64,000 nucleotides of DNA, from the NCBI RefSeq assembly GCF_905220975.1, contig NZ_CAJNBK010000017.1:81982-145981 (forward strand), in the 5' to 3' direction. The DNA is from Paraburkholderia haematera (lineage in GTDB: Bacteria; Pseudomonadota; Gammaproteobacteria; Burkholderiales; Burkholderiaceae). Within the stretch, counting starts at the first letter, position 1. Each line of letters opens with the position of its first letter. Under the pieces are notes generated by a model, which made no database searches, was not told the origin of the DNA, and saw only the letters and a list, made by a program, of their open reading frames with translations. The translations under genes and the position numbers were made by a program. Below are positions 9,841-19,320 of the stretch, in pieces.

Positions 9841-9968
9841 ACTGATGTCGATGATGCGCGTCAAGCGACATTTGTTTATCAAGCACTTTTCCTTACAGGA
9901 CGGCCTCATTGATAGCGGATCCAGGGTATCTGCCTGACAGAAGTATTTCGCCGGACGACAGCGAATCA

Positions 9969-11444
9969 ATGGCGCTTGGCCGGCGGGCTCGACGCATCGA
10001 CGCGTTTGCGCAGGAATTGAGACGCGAGCTGCCTGGCTGCACTTTGTTGACGGACAAGGAGGATGTCGCGCCTTACGAATGCGACGGTCTTGCCGCGTAC
10101 AGGCAGTTACCGCTGGGAGTCGTGCTGGCTGAGTCGGAGGCGCAAGTTCAGGCGGTCCTCAGGCTGTGTGCGCACCACAGCATTCCGGTAGTGCCACGTG
10201 GCGCGGGCACCGGCTTGTCGGGCGGCGCCATGCCGCTCCGCGAAGGCGTGGTGCTCTCGCTTGCGCGCATGCGCAAGATCATTAATGTCGATCCTTACGC
10301 CCGCACGGCCACCCTGCAGCCCGGGGTGCGCAATCTCGCGATTTCCGAAGCAGCGTCACCGTACGGGCTGTATTACGCACCTGATCCGTCATCGCAGATC
10401 GCGTGCACCATCGGCGGCAACATCGCGGAGAACTCCGGCGGGGTGCATTGCTTGAAGTACGGCCTCACCGTCAACAACGTATTGCGCGTTCGCGCCGTTA
10501 CGATGGACGGCGAAATCTGTGAATTCGGTTCCCATGCTCCCGACGCCCCGGGGCTCGATTTGCTGGCAGTACTGATTGGCAGCGAAGGCATGTTCGCGAT
10601 CGTGACCGAGGTGACCGTCCGCTTGATCCCGAAACCTAAAGTCGCGCAAGTCGTGATGGCGAGTTTCGATGATGTCGAAGTTGGGGGAGCGGCTGTGGCG
10701 GCGATCATTGCAAGCGGGATCATCCCGGCAGGACTTGAGATGCTCGATCGCGCCGCAGCGCAAGCTGTAGAGGAGTTCGTGCATGCCGGCTATGACACGG
10801 GCGCGGCCGCGATCCTCCTTTGCGAGTCGGACGGAACGCCAGAGGAAGTCGCCGAGGAGATCGAACGGCTCACCACGCTGCTCGAAGCGCAAGGTGCTAC
10901 GCGTATCGAAATTTCGACCTCGGAAGCAGAAAGGCTTCGCTTCTGGTCCGGACGCAAGAACGCATTTCCTGCCGCGGGGCGGCTTTCGCCTGATTACTAC
11001 TGCATGGACGGGACGGTCCCTCGCCGCGCAATCGGCCCGCTCCTGCTGCGCATCCGCGAGATGGAAAAGCGCTACCAGCTGCGTTGCATTAACGTCTTTC
11101 ATGCGGGCGACGGAAACATGCATCCATTGATCTTGTTCAACGGCAATAACCGCGATGAATGGCATCGCGCCGAGGATTTCGGCGCGGACATTCTGGAAAC
11201 ATGCGTTGAACTCGGTGGCACCGTCACGGGCGAGCATGGCATTGGCGTGGAGAAAATCAACTCAATGTGCGTCCAGTTTTCCGACGGCGAGCGCGATATG
11301 TTTTTTGCCGTCAAACACGCCTTCGACCCGCAACGGCTTCTTAACCCGGATAAGGGCATCCCCACCCGGGCCCGATGCGCGGAATACGGCCGGCTGCACG
11401 TGCGCGGTGGCCTGTTGCCTCACCCCGAGATTCCGAGGTTTTGA
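9969..11444 (+). CDS. glcD: Glycolate oxidase-type FAD subunit GlcD
   Basis: The 491-residue subunit binds FAD through a PCMH-type domain (PRGAGTGLSGGAMP and GNIAENSGGVHCLKYG) and has the FAD-linked oxidase C-terminal domain ending in GTVTGEHGIGVEKI. GlcD with GlcE and GlcF oxidises glycolate or other 2-hydroxy acids and passes electrons to the quinone pool. I take the ATG at 9969, giving MALGRRARRIDAFA. A TTG at 9909 with AGGA upstream would add 20 residues. Its stop overlaps the glcE ATG by one base (TGATG). In this cluster the substrate may be a 2-hydroxy acid other than glycolate. Confidence 0.9.
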   Translation: MALGRRARRIDAFAQELRRELPGCTLLTDKEDVAPYECDGLAAYRQLPLGVVLAESEAQVQAVLRLCAHHSIPVVPRGAGTGLSGGAMPLREGVVLSLARMRKIINVDPYARTATLQPGVRNLAISEAASPYGLYYAPDPSSQIACTIGGNIAENSGGVHCLKYGLTVNNVLRVRAVTMDGEICEFGSHAPDAPGLDLLAVLIGSEGMFAIVTEVTVRLIPKPKVAQVVMASFDDVEVGGAAVAAIIASGIIPAGLEMLDRAAAQAVEEFVHAGYDTGAAAILLCESDGTPEEVAEEIERLTTLLEAQGATRIEISTSEAERLRFWSGRKNAFPAAGRLSPDYYCMDGTVPRRAIGPLLLRIREMEKRYQLRCINVFHAGDGNMHPLILFNGNNRDEWHRAEDFGADILETCVELGGTVTGEHGIGVEKINSMCVQFSDGERDMFFAVKHAFDPQRLLNPDKGIPTRARCAEYGRLHVRGGLLPHPEIPRF

Positions 11445-12580
11445 TGAACGATGTGACCGCAGATGTGAAGATCACGAAGACGGAGACGCTTAACGCCCCG
11501 GTTGCAGGCGTCCAGGAACAGTTCAGGGAGAGGATCGAAAAGGCTTATGCCCGCGGCCATCGTCTATGCATCCGCGGCGGGGGCTCAAAAGACTGGTATG
11601 GCGCGGCCACTACTGGAGAAGTGCTCGATACCCGTGCGTATCGTGGTGTTGTCGCGTATGACCCGGCGGAGCTTGTCATTACCGCAAGAAGCGGCACACC
11701 ACTCGCCGAAATTGAACAGTTGCTCTCGGCACGTCAACAGATGCTGGCCTTCGAACCGCCTCATTTCGGACCAGGCGCGACCTTCGGCGGCTGTATCGCA
11801 ACCGGTCTTGCCGGACCACGACGCATGAGTGTTGGGGCTTTGCGTGACTTCCTCCTGGGTGCGTCGATTCTCACCGGTCAAGGGGAATTTCTCCAGTTCG
11901 GCGGTCAGGTCATGAAAAATGTCGCGGTCTACGATGTGGCCCGGCTGATGGCTGGATCGTTGGGGACATTGGGCTTGTTGATGGACATCTCGGTCAAGGT
12001 GCTGCCGATACCTCCTGCATTCGCGACGCTGAGACAGGAGATGGGCGCACGCGACGCTGTTCGCAAGTTAAACGAGTGGGCCGGTCAACCTCTGCCAATC
12101 ACTGCGAGTTCGTGGCACGAAGGAATGCTTACTATTCGTCTGGAGGGAGCCACCGCGGCGGTGCGCGCAGCGTGCTCGGCTTTGGGCGGTGAATCCATGC
12201 AAAATCAGGCGGCCGCAATGTATTGGCAATCGCTACGCGAGCAAAGCGCCGCCTTTTTCCAAAAGTCTCCAATTGGTGCCACGTTGTGGCGGCTTTGTGT
12301 TCCTTCCACGACCGTGCCTGCATTACTTCGCGACCCGGATTCCCAGCTCATCGAATGGGGCGGAAGCCAGCGTTGGCTCTTTGCGGCGGACGATGACGAC
12401 TCCTTGCGTCGAGATGCGGTAGCCGCAGGAGGTCATGCAACACAGTTTCGATACGCGAGGAGCGGTATCGATGTTTTCACCGCGTTGTCCGCGCCCCTGA
12501 CAGGCATTCACCAACGTCTTAAGACCGCTTTTGATCCAGCGGGCGTGTTTAACCACGGACGCATGTTCGTAGGGATGTGA
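11444..12580 (+). CDS. glcE: Glycolate oxidase FAD subunit GlcE
   Basis: The 378-residue protein contains the FAD-binding PCMH fold (CIRGGGSKDWYGAA, GPGATFGGCIATGLAGPRR) and is the shorter of the two flavoprotein subunits of the GlcDEF complex. Translation is coupled to glcD by a one-base stop/start overlap. The glcF start follows four bases after its stop. The length matches the family. Confidence 0.9.
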   Translation: MNDVTADVKITKTETLNAPVAGVQEQFRERIEKAYARGHRLCIRGGGSKDWYGAATTGEVLDTRAYRGVVAYDPAELVITARSGTPLAEIEQLLSARQQMLAFEPPHFGPGATFGGCIATGLAGPRRMSVGALRDFLLGASILTGQGEFLQFGGQVMKNVAVYDVARLMAGSLGTLGLLMDISVKVLPIPPAFATLRQEMGARDAVRKLNEWAGQPLPITASSWHEGMLTIRLEGATAAVRAACSALGGESMQNQAAAMYWQSLREQSAAFFQKSPIGATLWRLCVPSTTVPALLRDPDSQLIEWGGSQRWLFAADDDDSLRRDAVAAGGHATQFRYARSGIDVFTALSAPLTGIHQRLKTAFDPAGVFNHGRMFVGM

Positions 12581-12584
12581 TCGT

Positions 12585-13823
12585 ATGCAAACCGAGCTGG
12601 CTGATTTCATGATTGGAACACAGGACGGCGACGATGCGCAGGCCATTATTGGGAAGTGCGTGCATTGCGGCTTCTGCACGGCCACCTGCCCCACATACCA
12701 GTTACTCGGAGACGAGCTCGATGGACCCAGAGGGCGCATCTACCTGATCAAGCAGATGGTCGAAGGGCAACCGGTTACGAGAGAAACCCAATTGCACCTC
12801 GACCGGTGTCTGACATGCCGCAACTGCGAAACGACGTGTCCATCGGGTGTCCAGTACAGCCGCCTGCTCGACATCGGCCGGCGTATCGTCGAGACGAAGG
12901 TCGAGCGACCAATGAAGGAGCGCGTGCTGCGCTACTCGCTCGCTCACTTCGTCCCTGAGCGTCGCTTGTTTTCTGCAGCCATGGAACTTGGTCGGCTTGC
13001 CCGACCGTTCCTGAGTGCAAGCCTTCAGGCAAAGATGCCTGTGGGTCAGGTTCCACGACCGACGCCGATCGGACATCACGCAAGAAAAATGCTTTTTCTT
13101 GAGGGCTGTGTGCAACCAGCGATCTCCCCGAACATCAATGTTGCGACCCGTCGCGTGCTCGACGCGCTTGGCATAGAACTGATCGCGCCAGCAAGTGCGG
13201 GTTGTTGCGGCGCCATACGCCTACACCTTTCCAATTTGGATTCCGGGCTTGACGACATACGTAGAAACATTGACGCGTGGTGGCCTTACGTCGAACAGGG
13301 CGTTGAAGCAATCGTCATGAATGCGTCCGGCTGCGGGGCGACGGTGAAGGAATACGGCCATCTGTTGCGTGACGATCCGGTCTACGCTGAAAAAGCCAAC
13401 CGGATCGTCGCGCTTACCAAAGATCTCGCTGAACTGCTTCCAGGCTATGTCGACAAACTACGGCCTTTGATCGCTTCACCGGAACGACGCCATGTTACGT
13501 TCCATCCGCCCTGCACGCTGCAGCACGGACAGCAAATAAAGGGGGTTGTCGAAGGCCTGCTGCGCTCGCTTGATATCGACGTACGCGTTCCTTCCGACGC
13601 CCATCTCTGCTGCGGTTCCGCGGGGACATACTCCATCTCGCAACCCGCCCTGGCTTCGGAATTACGAAATAACAAGGTGGCTGCCCTCGAGGCGACGGAA
13701 CCGGAACTGATTGTTTCGGCTAACATCGGATGCATTTCCCATCTTGCAGCTGCGTCGAAGACTCCAGTTCGGCATTGGATTGAATTGGTTGACGACATGC
13801 TGTCCCGAGCCCAGGGCCATTGA
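12585..13823 (+). CDS. glcF: Glycolate oxidase iron-sulfur subunit GlcF
   Basis: The 412-residue subunit carries two [4Fe-4S] motifs (CVHCGFCTATCP near residue 24 and CLTCRNCETTCP near residue 74). Two C-terminal CCG-type cysteine domains follow (SAGCCGAIRLH; HPPCTLQHGQ with CCGSAGTYS). It transfers electrons from the GlcD/GlcE flavins to the membrane quinone pool. The gene is complete, but IS3 remnant sequence begins within a few bases of its stop codon, so any natural downstream gene has been lost. Confidence 0.92.
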   Translation: MQTELADFMIGTQDGDDAQAIIGKCVHCGFCTATCPTYQLLGDELDGPRGRIYLIKQMVEGQPVTRETQLHLDRCLTCRNCETTCPSGVQYSRLLDIGRRIVETKVERPMKERVLRYSLAHFVPERRLFSAAMELGRLARPFLSASLQAKMPVGQVPRPTPIGHHARKMLFLEGCVQPAISPNINVATRRVLDALGIELIAPASAGCCGAIRLHLSNLDSGLDDIRRNIDAWWPYVEQGVEAIVMNASGCGATVKEYGHLLRDDPVYAEKANRIVALTKDLAELLPGYVDKLRPLIASPERRHVTFHPPCTLQHGQQIKGVVEGLLRSLDIDVRVPSDAHLCCGSAGTYSISQPALASELRNNKVAALEATEPELIVSANIGCISHLAAASKTPVRHWIELVDDMLSRAQGH

Positions 13824-13824
13824 G

Positions 13825-13979
13825 CTTGCCGTTTCCGACGCTTTGAGCCAGTTGCGCAGCGTCTGCATCGACATGCCCAGTTCGCGGGCCACAGCGCTTA
13901 CGCTTTGCCCGTCCTTAACTCGTTGCCCGGCCGCTTCCTTGAACTCTGCCGTGTAGACCTGGTGCAGTACCTTGAACAT
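13825..13979 (-). pseudogene. IS3-family OrfA N-terminal fragment
   Basis: The minus strand encodes MFKVLHQVYTAEFKEAAGQR, then DGQSVSAVARELGMSMQTLRNWLKA, the helix-turn-helix N-terminus of an IS3-type transposase OrfA. Similarity stops where the glcF sequence begins (about 13825), so the rest of the element is gone. It forms the right boundary of the catabolic module. Confidence 0.75.
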
Positions 13980-14046
13980 CTCTTCTTTCCTTCCTTTGGG
14001 TCGAGTTTATACGCGACCTGCTGGAAGGCGAAATTTCGGGAGAAGC

Positions 14047-14632
14047 TCATCTCGGATGCTCGTTTTGTAAGGAGTAACCTTGTAAGGAAAGCAAGTATTT
14101 TCCGTCCTTGGCGTTCATGTAATGCACGAAGCAACTTTTCGAAATATCGACATTGCCCGCCTCCATCTCTTGGTGAAACCAAAGCAACTCCGCGTACCAC
14201 TCATCCTTGAGGCGAAAGAGCCATAATCGCTTTTTGTTGTCGAACGTCTTCGCAGCAGTCTCGGAAAACGAGATTTCGTACCCACCTTCGGCAGCAATTC
14301 TCATCAGTTTGTGCACGGCGACAACGTTCAGATTCGGCATCCATGATGGGCCTCGAGACAGGGAGCCTCTCAACGTGCTTTCATTCAGCACCGCTGCAGC
14401 GACATCGGCGATGAGACCGACCTGACGACCGTAATCTGTTCGGAGTCGATCGGTGCGCGAAACAGTCAACTCTGGATTGAGCAACCGGCCGTCGCGCTCA
14501 GCGGCGATGGAGGCACTGTAGTTGCGGCCAAACAAAAAGTGCGCGATGACGTCGCGCGCGGGACATCAACAATGTCGCACCGGCTTTCTCGGCGCGGAGA
14601 CGGATGTCTTCAATGAGGGGCTTAATGGACAT
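14047..14632 (-). pseudogene. Hypothetical protein, probably one gene split by a frameshift
   Basis: An ATG at 14632 with GAGG six bases upstream opens MSIKPLIEDIRLRAEKAG. Near 14552-14560, in a GCGCGCG run, the frame would have to change by one base to continue as DVIAHFLFGRNYSASIAAE and so on to 14047. The downstream frame alone has only a TTG start (14535) and an upstream stop. The downstream part has 162 residues, is soluble and has no family I recognise. The good ribosome site on the upstream frame argues for one ancestral gene. Confidence 0.45.
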
Positions 14633-14947
14633 GGAAGCCTCGAAATGTCAGCGGAAGTCCGGTTAAGCCCATGCCGACGTTCGAAGGCACCATGAAACGA
14701 GGAAACGCTGTTGAAGTAGGACCAACTTGCCCAGCGCGGGCCTACTCTCAAAGTGGCTAGGTCGTAGTTTACACCGTTCGCGCCTTGTGGAAAATTTGTT
14801 GGGCGACTACCATAATGCCGTCGGACACCGCTCCGATGTAACCGTGCCGTGTCCGAGAAGTACGGCTTTGGCGCCTCGGCGAAACTTCCCATTCGAATGC
14901 TGCCCTTCATCACCTGATTCCCAGGCCATACCTTCTCTCAGCAATTT
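14633..14947. other. No gene seen
   Basis: Open frames here are short and lack ribosome sites or recognisable domains. I see no convincing coding or repeat content. Confidence 0.4.
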
Positions 14948-15118
14948 ATGAAGGTGGGACGGGTGGACTGCAACAACGAAGAAGAAATTGTGTTATGGGA
15001 GTTGCGCAATGCGACTTACCACGAAGCAGGTCACAAAATGATTTGCGAGCGGTTCGGCGGAATTGGCGAAGCCGTCATCCGGCGGCCTGCCGACCGCTCC
15101 GGACGCGCAAAGTCGTAA
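14948..15118 (+). CDS. Small protein with HEAGH zinc-peptidase-like motif (possible fragment)
   Basis: The 56-residue frame starts MKVGRVDCNNEEEIVLWELR and contains TYHEAGHKMICERFGGIGEA. HEAGH is the zinc-binding signature of M41-type peptidases. The frame ends soon after in basic, frame-shift-like sequence. It is likely the N-terminal part of a longer protein whose remainder is lost. No strong ribosome site is visible. Plausible only as a remnant or a tiny protein. Confidence 0.4.
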   Translation: MKVGRVDCNNEEEIVLWELRNATYHEAGHKMICERFGGIGEAVIRRPADRSGRAKS

Positions 15119-15611
15119 ATATCGCGTCCCCTTGCAACCATGCACATCGGCGACAACGCCGGTTGCCACCGAAGGCAGATTGAGGCAGAACTCCAGACGG
15201 ACAAAGCCTCTGGATTATCTGGTCAACCGTGGCCGGTACATTGCAGACCATCTGCGACGGGAAGTGAACGATGAAATCTTCCTGCGCCGACCGCAAGCTG
15301 TGCTGGTATGTGACTTGATAGTCCATGCTATGGGTGTTCAGCCCTCTTCTGCTCGTGCCCTGCGTTCTGGGCAACTTCTGCGCCATATCACTGGCGATCC
15401 CGTAGGACGAATGCCGGCCGGCTACGCGTTGGCGAGGCAGCGTGGCTTTGAACGCGCGGTGGCCAGTCGAGGCGATTCATTTCCATTCGGTCGTCCAAAG
15501 CGCGCAAACGAAGGTTCGGAAACTGAAATTATCCGACCATTCACATTTCCCCCTCATTCAAAAATCCGGGCTCGTCACGGTTTGTTCATGCCATGAGCCA
15601 CCAAGGCACGA
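15119..15611. other. No confident gene
   Basis: A plus-strand open frame (to 15596) covers this stretch but has no recognisable domain or ribosome site. It could hold the decayed remainder of the HEAGH protein. Nothing else was seen. Confidence 0.3.
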
Positions 15612-15812
15612 TTATCTAATAATCCTCAGGTTGCGAATTCGACCAATCGACGGGGACCGTTCGAGAATCAGTTTTGTGATGAACTCGGGCAACAAGGCCC
15701 GAGGCCCGGACGCGACCGCGACCGCAATCGCAATCGCAATCGCAGTCGCAATCGCAGTCGCAATCGCAATCGCAATCGGGCCGTCGCGGTCGATGTGTGC
15801 AAGCTGGTTCAT
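15612..15812 (-). CDS. Possible small Ala-Ile-repeat protein downstream of the relaxase
   Basis: A 66-residue frame begins 23 bp after the relaxase stop with a purine-rich GAGAGAAGAAA leader. Its N-terminus MNQLAHIDRDGP is followed by an alternating Ala-Ile/Val/Thr stretch encoded by a hexanucleotide repeat, and then by an ordinary C-terminus. It might be the last gene of the mobilisation operon, or merely an open frame created by the repeat. Confidence 0.3.
   Translation of the reverse strand: MNQLAHIDRDGPIAIAIATAIATAIAIAIAVAVASGPRALLPEFITKLILERSPSIGRIRNLRIIR
15711..15776. repeat. Hexanucleotide tandem repeat, 11 units
   Basis: Eleven consecutive 6-bp units occur: two CGCGAC, then CGCAAT and CGCAGT variants. 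A 6-bp unit keeps frame, so copy-number changes would alter only the length of the Ala/Ile-rich tract in the small minus-strand frame. Confidence 0.9.
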
Positions 15813-15834
15813 TTTCTTCTCTCAGTTTGATGAT

Positions 15835-18800
15835 TCATCGGTCAATATCTGGCCCACTGTCGGGTGCATCGGGATCAGCAGGCGATGCCGCATCCTGGTC
15901 TGGATTGGACGGATCTTCCGGAGTGGGTGGCGGCGGATGGCGCACGGCATTGCGTAGCTCGTCGCGCTCCCATGCGTCGCGCTCACGCTGCGCTGCCCGA
16001 CGTTCCAGCACCTCGGCATCGAGCTCCGCAAGCCGGACCTGCCGGATACTCTCCAGGTGCGGCTGATCGAACACGATGCGTATGCGAGTGTCGGCTGCTA
16101 CGCGCGCGGCGGCTGCTTGGAACGCCTCGGGTCCGGACAGCGAGAGCGTGGAGCCGAACTTCTGCTGCGCGAAATGCAGCGCAATCTCGATCGCCTCGCG
16201 CTCGCTATCCCACAGGCGCAATGTGCGGCCCTCGTCGACGAGGAACGCCACGCCGTCCTTCCGGTAGTCGACCTCGCCACTGGCCCGCACCTCGTACGTG
16301 ATCGCCGGGCCCGCGTAGATGATCTCGTTGCGGTCGTGGGCTGCCGGTGGCTTCACCGCATGAGACGGCGCACTGAAAATGACCGCGCGTTCGTCGTCTG
16401 CACGTTTCGTCCGCAGGCGGATCTGCTGCATCCGGCGCAACTCACGCAGCGACCTTTCGTCGCCTTTCTGAGCGCGCTCCTGCAGGAAGTCACGATACTG
16501 CTCGGTCAACGGCCGGCTTGCGGCACCCTTCAGCGCATCCCGCTCTTTCGCGATCTGCACACGCAGCGCGGCCTCTGCCTCAAGGCGTGCAACACGTGCT
16601 GCGGACAGCTGCTCGCGGCGCTGCACGCCTGACAGGTCCATGCGCGGGCGTTCAATGAGCGCGCTGCGGGCACTGTAGAACTCAGATTTGACCGCCTTTC
16701 GCCGCTCACTCTCATGATCGGCCTGCGCATCCCACGCGCGACGTAGCTCGTTCCGGAATGCCGATCGCCATTGCTGGAACTCGCCCCATAGGTCCCGTTC
16801 AGGCGTATGCCTCGGTGCATGCTCCGGATCACGTCCTGTCTGCGCACGATAGGTCTCGCGCAGCAGCTGCGCCGCCTCCTCCCATGACAGGTTCATCTCT
16901 TTGGTGAGGAAGTCAGAGACATTCAGATTGCGCGAGCCGGCCTGGACTCTGTCACCGCCGTCCGCGCCTTTACCGATCGAATACTTTTCGACGAACAGTC
17001 CGTGCGTATGCGCGAGCACGGCCAGCAACCGGCCTGCGTCGAGCGTCGCACGAATCTCGGTGAACTCATCCCGCTCCCGGGCACGTCGCGCCGTGCGAGC
17101 CTCGGACAGGTCACGCGCAAACTGGTCGCGAACGGTATCGGCGGCCCGGCCCGTCGACGCGCGCGCACCTGCATTGAAATCGACCGACGCCGCGTCCGTC
17201 GGCAACGGCGTATCAGTTGGCCGGATCTCGAACGGCAGCGATTCGATCGCATCGAACGATTGCACATCCGCAAGGCTGCGGATTTCCTCACCCGGTCCAA
17301 ACCCTGCAGGCAGGCGGCGGCCGCTCAGACCAAAAGGCTCGCGTGAGCCGACCGGTCCTCCGGCCCGCATGAACTTCCCGGCCGCGGTGCGCGTGAGACG
17401 CGTCCGCCCTGCCTCGTCCGCCTGGTCCCACGCGACAAACATGCGATCGACGATCGCTTTCCATTCAGGCTCGCCGGCGGACCTGTCAACGACATCGGGC
17501 CCGCCCGGCCATTGCCAGTGATCCCCGATCTCGCCGTCACTGCGGCCCACATCGACGTCGCCGTCGGCACCTTCGCGCGATCGCCGCCGGGGGAGCGATG
17601 TTTCTAGCTGTTCTCTTCCCGCTCGCTCGCGATCGCCAGACCATCGCAATGCGTCAATTCGTTCGGCTTGCTCGTTTCCCAGCTCCAGTAATGCATCAGG
17701 CGGCAGAAGCACTTGACGTCGCGCGGCGTCGCCATCCACACCGCGGCCGGGCATGCCATGCACACGGTGGGCGGATTGGGACGGCGCGCCGGATCGATCG
17801 AAGCGAGCGTCAAGGTCGTGATCCGCTCCGGTTCGCCATCGCTCGGTGATTTCGCGGTGCGCGCGTTCGAGCTCGTTCCACCATTGCTGCGACTGCCCTG
17901 CCCTTTCCGGCTCCCGCCCGGCGCCGCGCTCTCGCGCCCGCCCTCCCGCTCCGGCGGCTCCAGTTCGCTGCCAATCTCGCCAGTATCCGGATCGATCGTG
18001 GCGCTGTTCCGTTCGCTCTCGTGTGCGCTCATTGAGCCCTCCTGTTGCATCGTAGAACCGCTGTTCGCGGTGATCGAGAATGCGCCGCTGCTCCGCCGGC
18101 GACGCGGCCTGATACGTCCTGTAAAAACTGCTACCGCTGTTCAGATACTTGATCTCTCGCGCGCGCGTGTCGTGCCACGTCTCCAGCGAATCGAGATAGA
18201 TCCGCGGCGTATCGCGCGATACGCATGGCGCGACGTACTGCGCATGCACATTCGATTCGAGCGCCTCACGCTTGGCCGTAGCATCCAGCTCGATGAACTC
18301 GCGCGAGAACACGAACTCCTTCAGGTTCACACCCTTCGCGGCACCGGCCGGTTTGACGTTCTCGTACTCCGACTCCCTGCCGGCATTGCGTGTGCGCGTC
18401 TCGCCGAACTCCGTGATCAGGGCCCTGAAGTCGTCATACCGGGTCACATCACGTGTCATCACTGCCTCAAGAATCGAGGCCTTCAGCTCGCGATTGGCGC
18501 CCTCGAAGACATCGCCCTTGTACCGGCTGATCATTTCGGACGCGTCCGTGAACTGCACACGCCGGTTGTCCTTTGGGCTCGCGAGTCCGTACTTCGCGTT
18601 GATGTGCTCCTGAAAGGCCTCCAGATACCGCTCGTTATGGTCAACCTTCCCGAACGGATCAAGCCGTCGGCCCGTTACGAGATTCATTTCCGGGATCACG
18701 ACATGCACGTGAACTTTGCGCTCGACAGCCTCGCCCGTCTTGCGGTCCGCATAGCTCTTGATACGCGGCACATGCGCTTCGGCGTAGAAGTTGTATTCGT

Positions 18801-19077
18801 CCCGACGGTACGCGGCAAACGCAAACGCCTCGAACTCGCGCACGATCTCACCCAGCAGCTCGCGGTCGACCTCATCCTCCTTGAACGACAGCGTGACATG
18901 CAGGTAGCGTTCAGCGTCTGTGTCGATCGACTGGATGATGTCGTTCGTCAGATCGAGATCCCCGGCGAGGATCACGCGCTCGTCCATCTCGTCGCGCTCC
19001 ATCTCGCGACCCTGCTTCTGGCCTTTTTCCAGATACGCCTTGATCCCGTCGTGATAGCCGCGCACGCGTATGAGCAT
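15835..19077 (-). CDS. Relaxase / mobilisation nuclease with C-terminal LPD7-like domain
   Basis: The 1080-residue protein would nick and covalently bind plasmid DNA at oriT during conjugation. Relaxase histidines appear as AHVPR (H102) and HVHVVIPEMN (H123, H125). A tyrosine near the N-terminus (RVRGYHDG) is a candidate nucleophile. A charged, low-complexity middle region follows, then a C-terminal domain (ITYEVRASGEVDYRKDGVAF ... LRLWDSEREAIEIALHFAQ) like the LPD7 domain of large polyvalent plasmid proteins. I start at the ATG at 19077, four bases after the preceding small gene's stop, rather than the longer open frame. It is the distal part of the mobilisation operon. Confidence 0.88.
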   Translation of the reverse strand: MLIRVRGYHDGIKAYLEKGQKQGREMERDEMDERVILAGDLDLTNDIIQSIDTDAERYLHVTLSFKEDEVDRELLGEIVREFEAFAFAAYRRDEYNFYAEAHVPRIKSYADRKTGEAVERKVHVHVVIPEMNLVTGRRLDPFGKVDHNERYLEAFQEHINAKYGLASPKDNRRVQFTDASEMISRYKGDVFEGANRELKASILEAVMTRDVTRYDDFRALITEFGETRTRNAGRESEYENVKPAGAAKGVNLKEFVFSREFIELDATAKREALESNVHAQYVAPCVSRDTPRIYLDSLETWHDTRAREIKYLNSGSSFYRTYQAASPAEQRRILDHREQRFYDATGGLNERTRERTEQRHDRSGYWRDWQRTGAAGAGGRARERGAGREPERAGQSQQWWNELERAHREITERWRTGADHDLDARFDRSGAPSQSAHRVHGMPGRGVDGDAARRQVLLPPDALLELGNEQAERIDALRWSGDRERAGREQLETSLPRRRSREGADGDVDVGRSDGEIGDHWQWPGGPDVVDRSAGEPEWKAIVDRMFVAWDQADEAGRTRLTRTAAGKFMRAGGPVGSREPFGLSGRRLPAGFGPGEEIRSLADVQSFDAIESLPFEIRPTDTPLPTDAASVDFNAGARASTGRAADTVRDQFARDLSEARTARRARERDEFTEIRATLDAGRLLAVLAHTHGLFVEKYSIGKGADGGDRVQAGSRNLNVSDFLTKEMNLSWEEAAQLLRETYRAQTGRDPEHAPRHTPERDLWGEFQQWRSAFRNELRRAWDAQADHESERRKAVKSEFYSARSALIERPRMDLSGVQRREQLSAARVARLEAEAALRVQIAKERDALKGAASRPLTEQYRDFLQERAQKGDERSLRELRRMQQIRLRTKRADDERAVIFSAPSHAVKPPAAHDRNEIIYAGPAITYEVRASGEVDYRKDGVAFLVDEGRTLRLWDSEREAIEIALHFAQQKFGSTLSLSGPEAFQAAAARVAADTRIRIVFDQPHLESIRQVRLAELDAEVLERRAAQRERDAWERDELRNAVRHPPPPTPEDPSNPDQDAASPADPDAPDSGPDIDR

Positions 19078-19081
19078 CGTC

Positions 19082-19315
19082 CTACCCCTGCGTCCCGCGC
19101 CCGGCGAGCCAGCGCCCCGCCCTTTCGATGTGGAAAAGCAGCGTGCTGTGCGCGATCGACGGCAGCAGATGGCCAGCCGCAAAGACCGACGCGCGGGCAC
19201 TGTCGCAGTCTGTCTGCGTCAGCGTGTGCGCACCGTCGTGGCCGCCATCGAAGTGCAGCTTCGTCTCAAGTTCGATCACCGCCATGATGGCTGCCTGTTT
19301 CGGATCCATTCCCAT
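19082..19315 (-). CDS. Small protein of the mobilisation operon
   Basis: The 77-residue frame MGMDPKQAAIMAVIELETKL starts six bases after the mobC stop and ends four bases before the relaxase ATG. This packing strongly suggests a real gene. The sequence has no family I recognise. The middle contains GGHDGAHTLTQTDCDSARA and the end is basic. An accessory relaxosome or entry-exclusion role is possible but unsupported. Confidence 0.6.
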   Translation of the reverse strand: MGMDPKQAAIMAVIELETKLHFDGGHDGAHTLTQTDCDSARASVFAAGHLLPSIAHSTLLFHIERAGRWLAGRGTQG

Positions 19316-19320
19316 CGCTA

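Noticed and set aside
15711..15776. CRISPR-like short repeats
   Set aside because: Units are contiguous hexamers with no spacers.
17713..19287. 524-codon plus-strand open frame opposite the relaxase
   Set aside because: It mirrors a well-supported relaxase gene, has no ribosome site or domain, and is the usual antisense shadow in GC-rich DNA.
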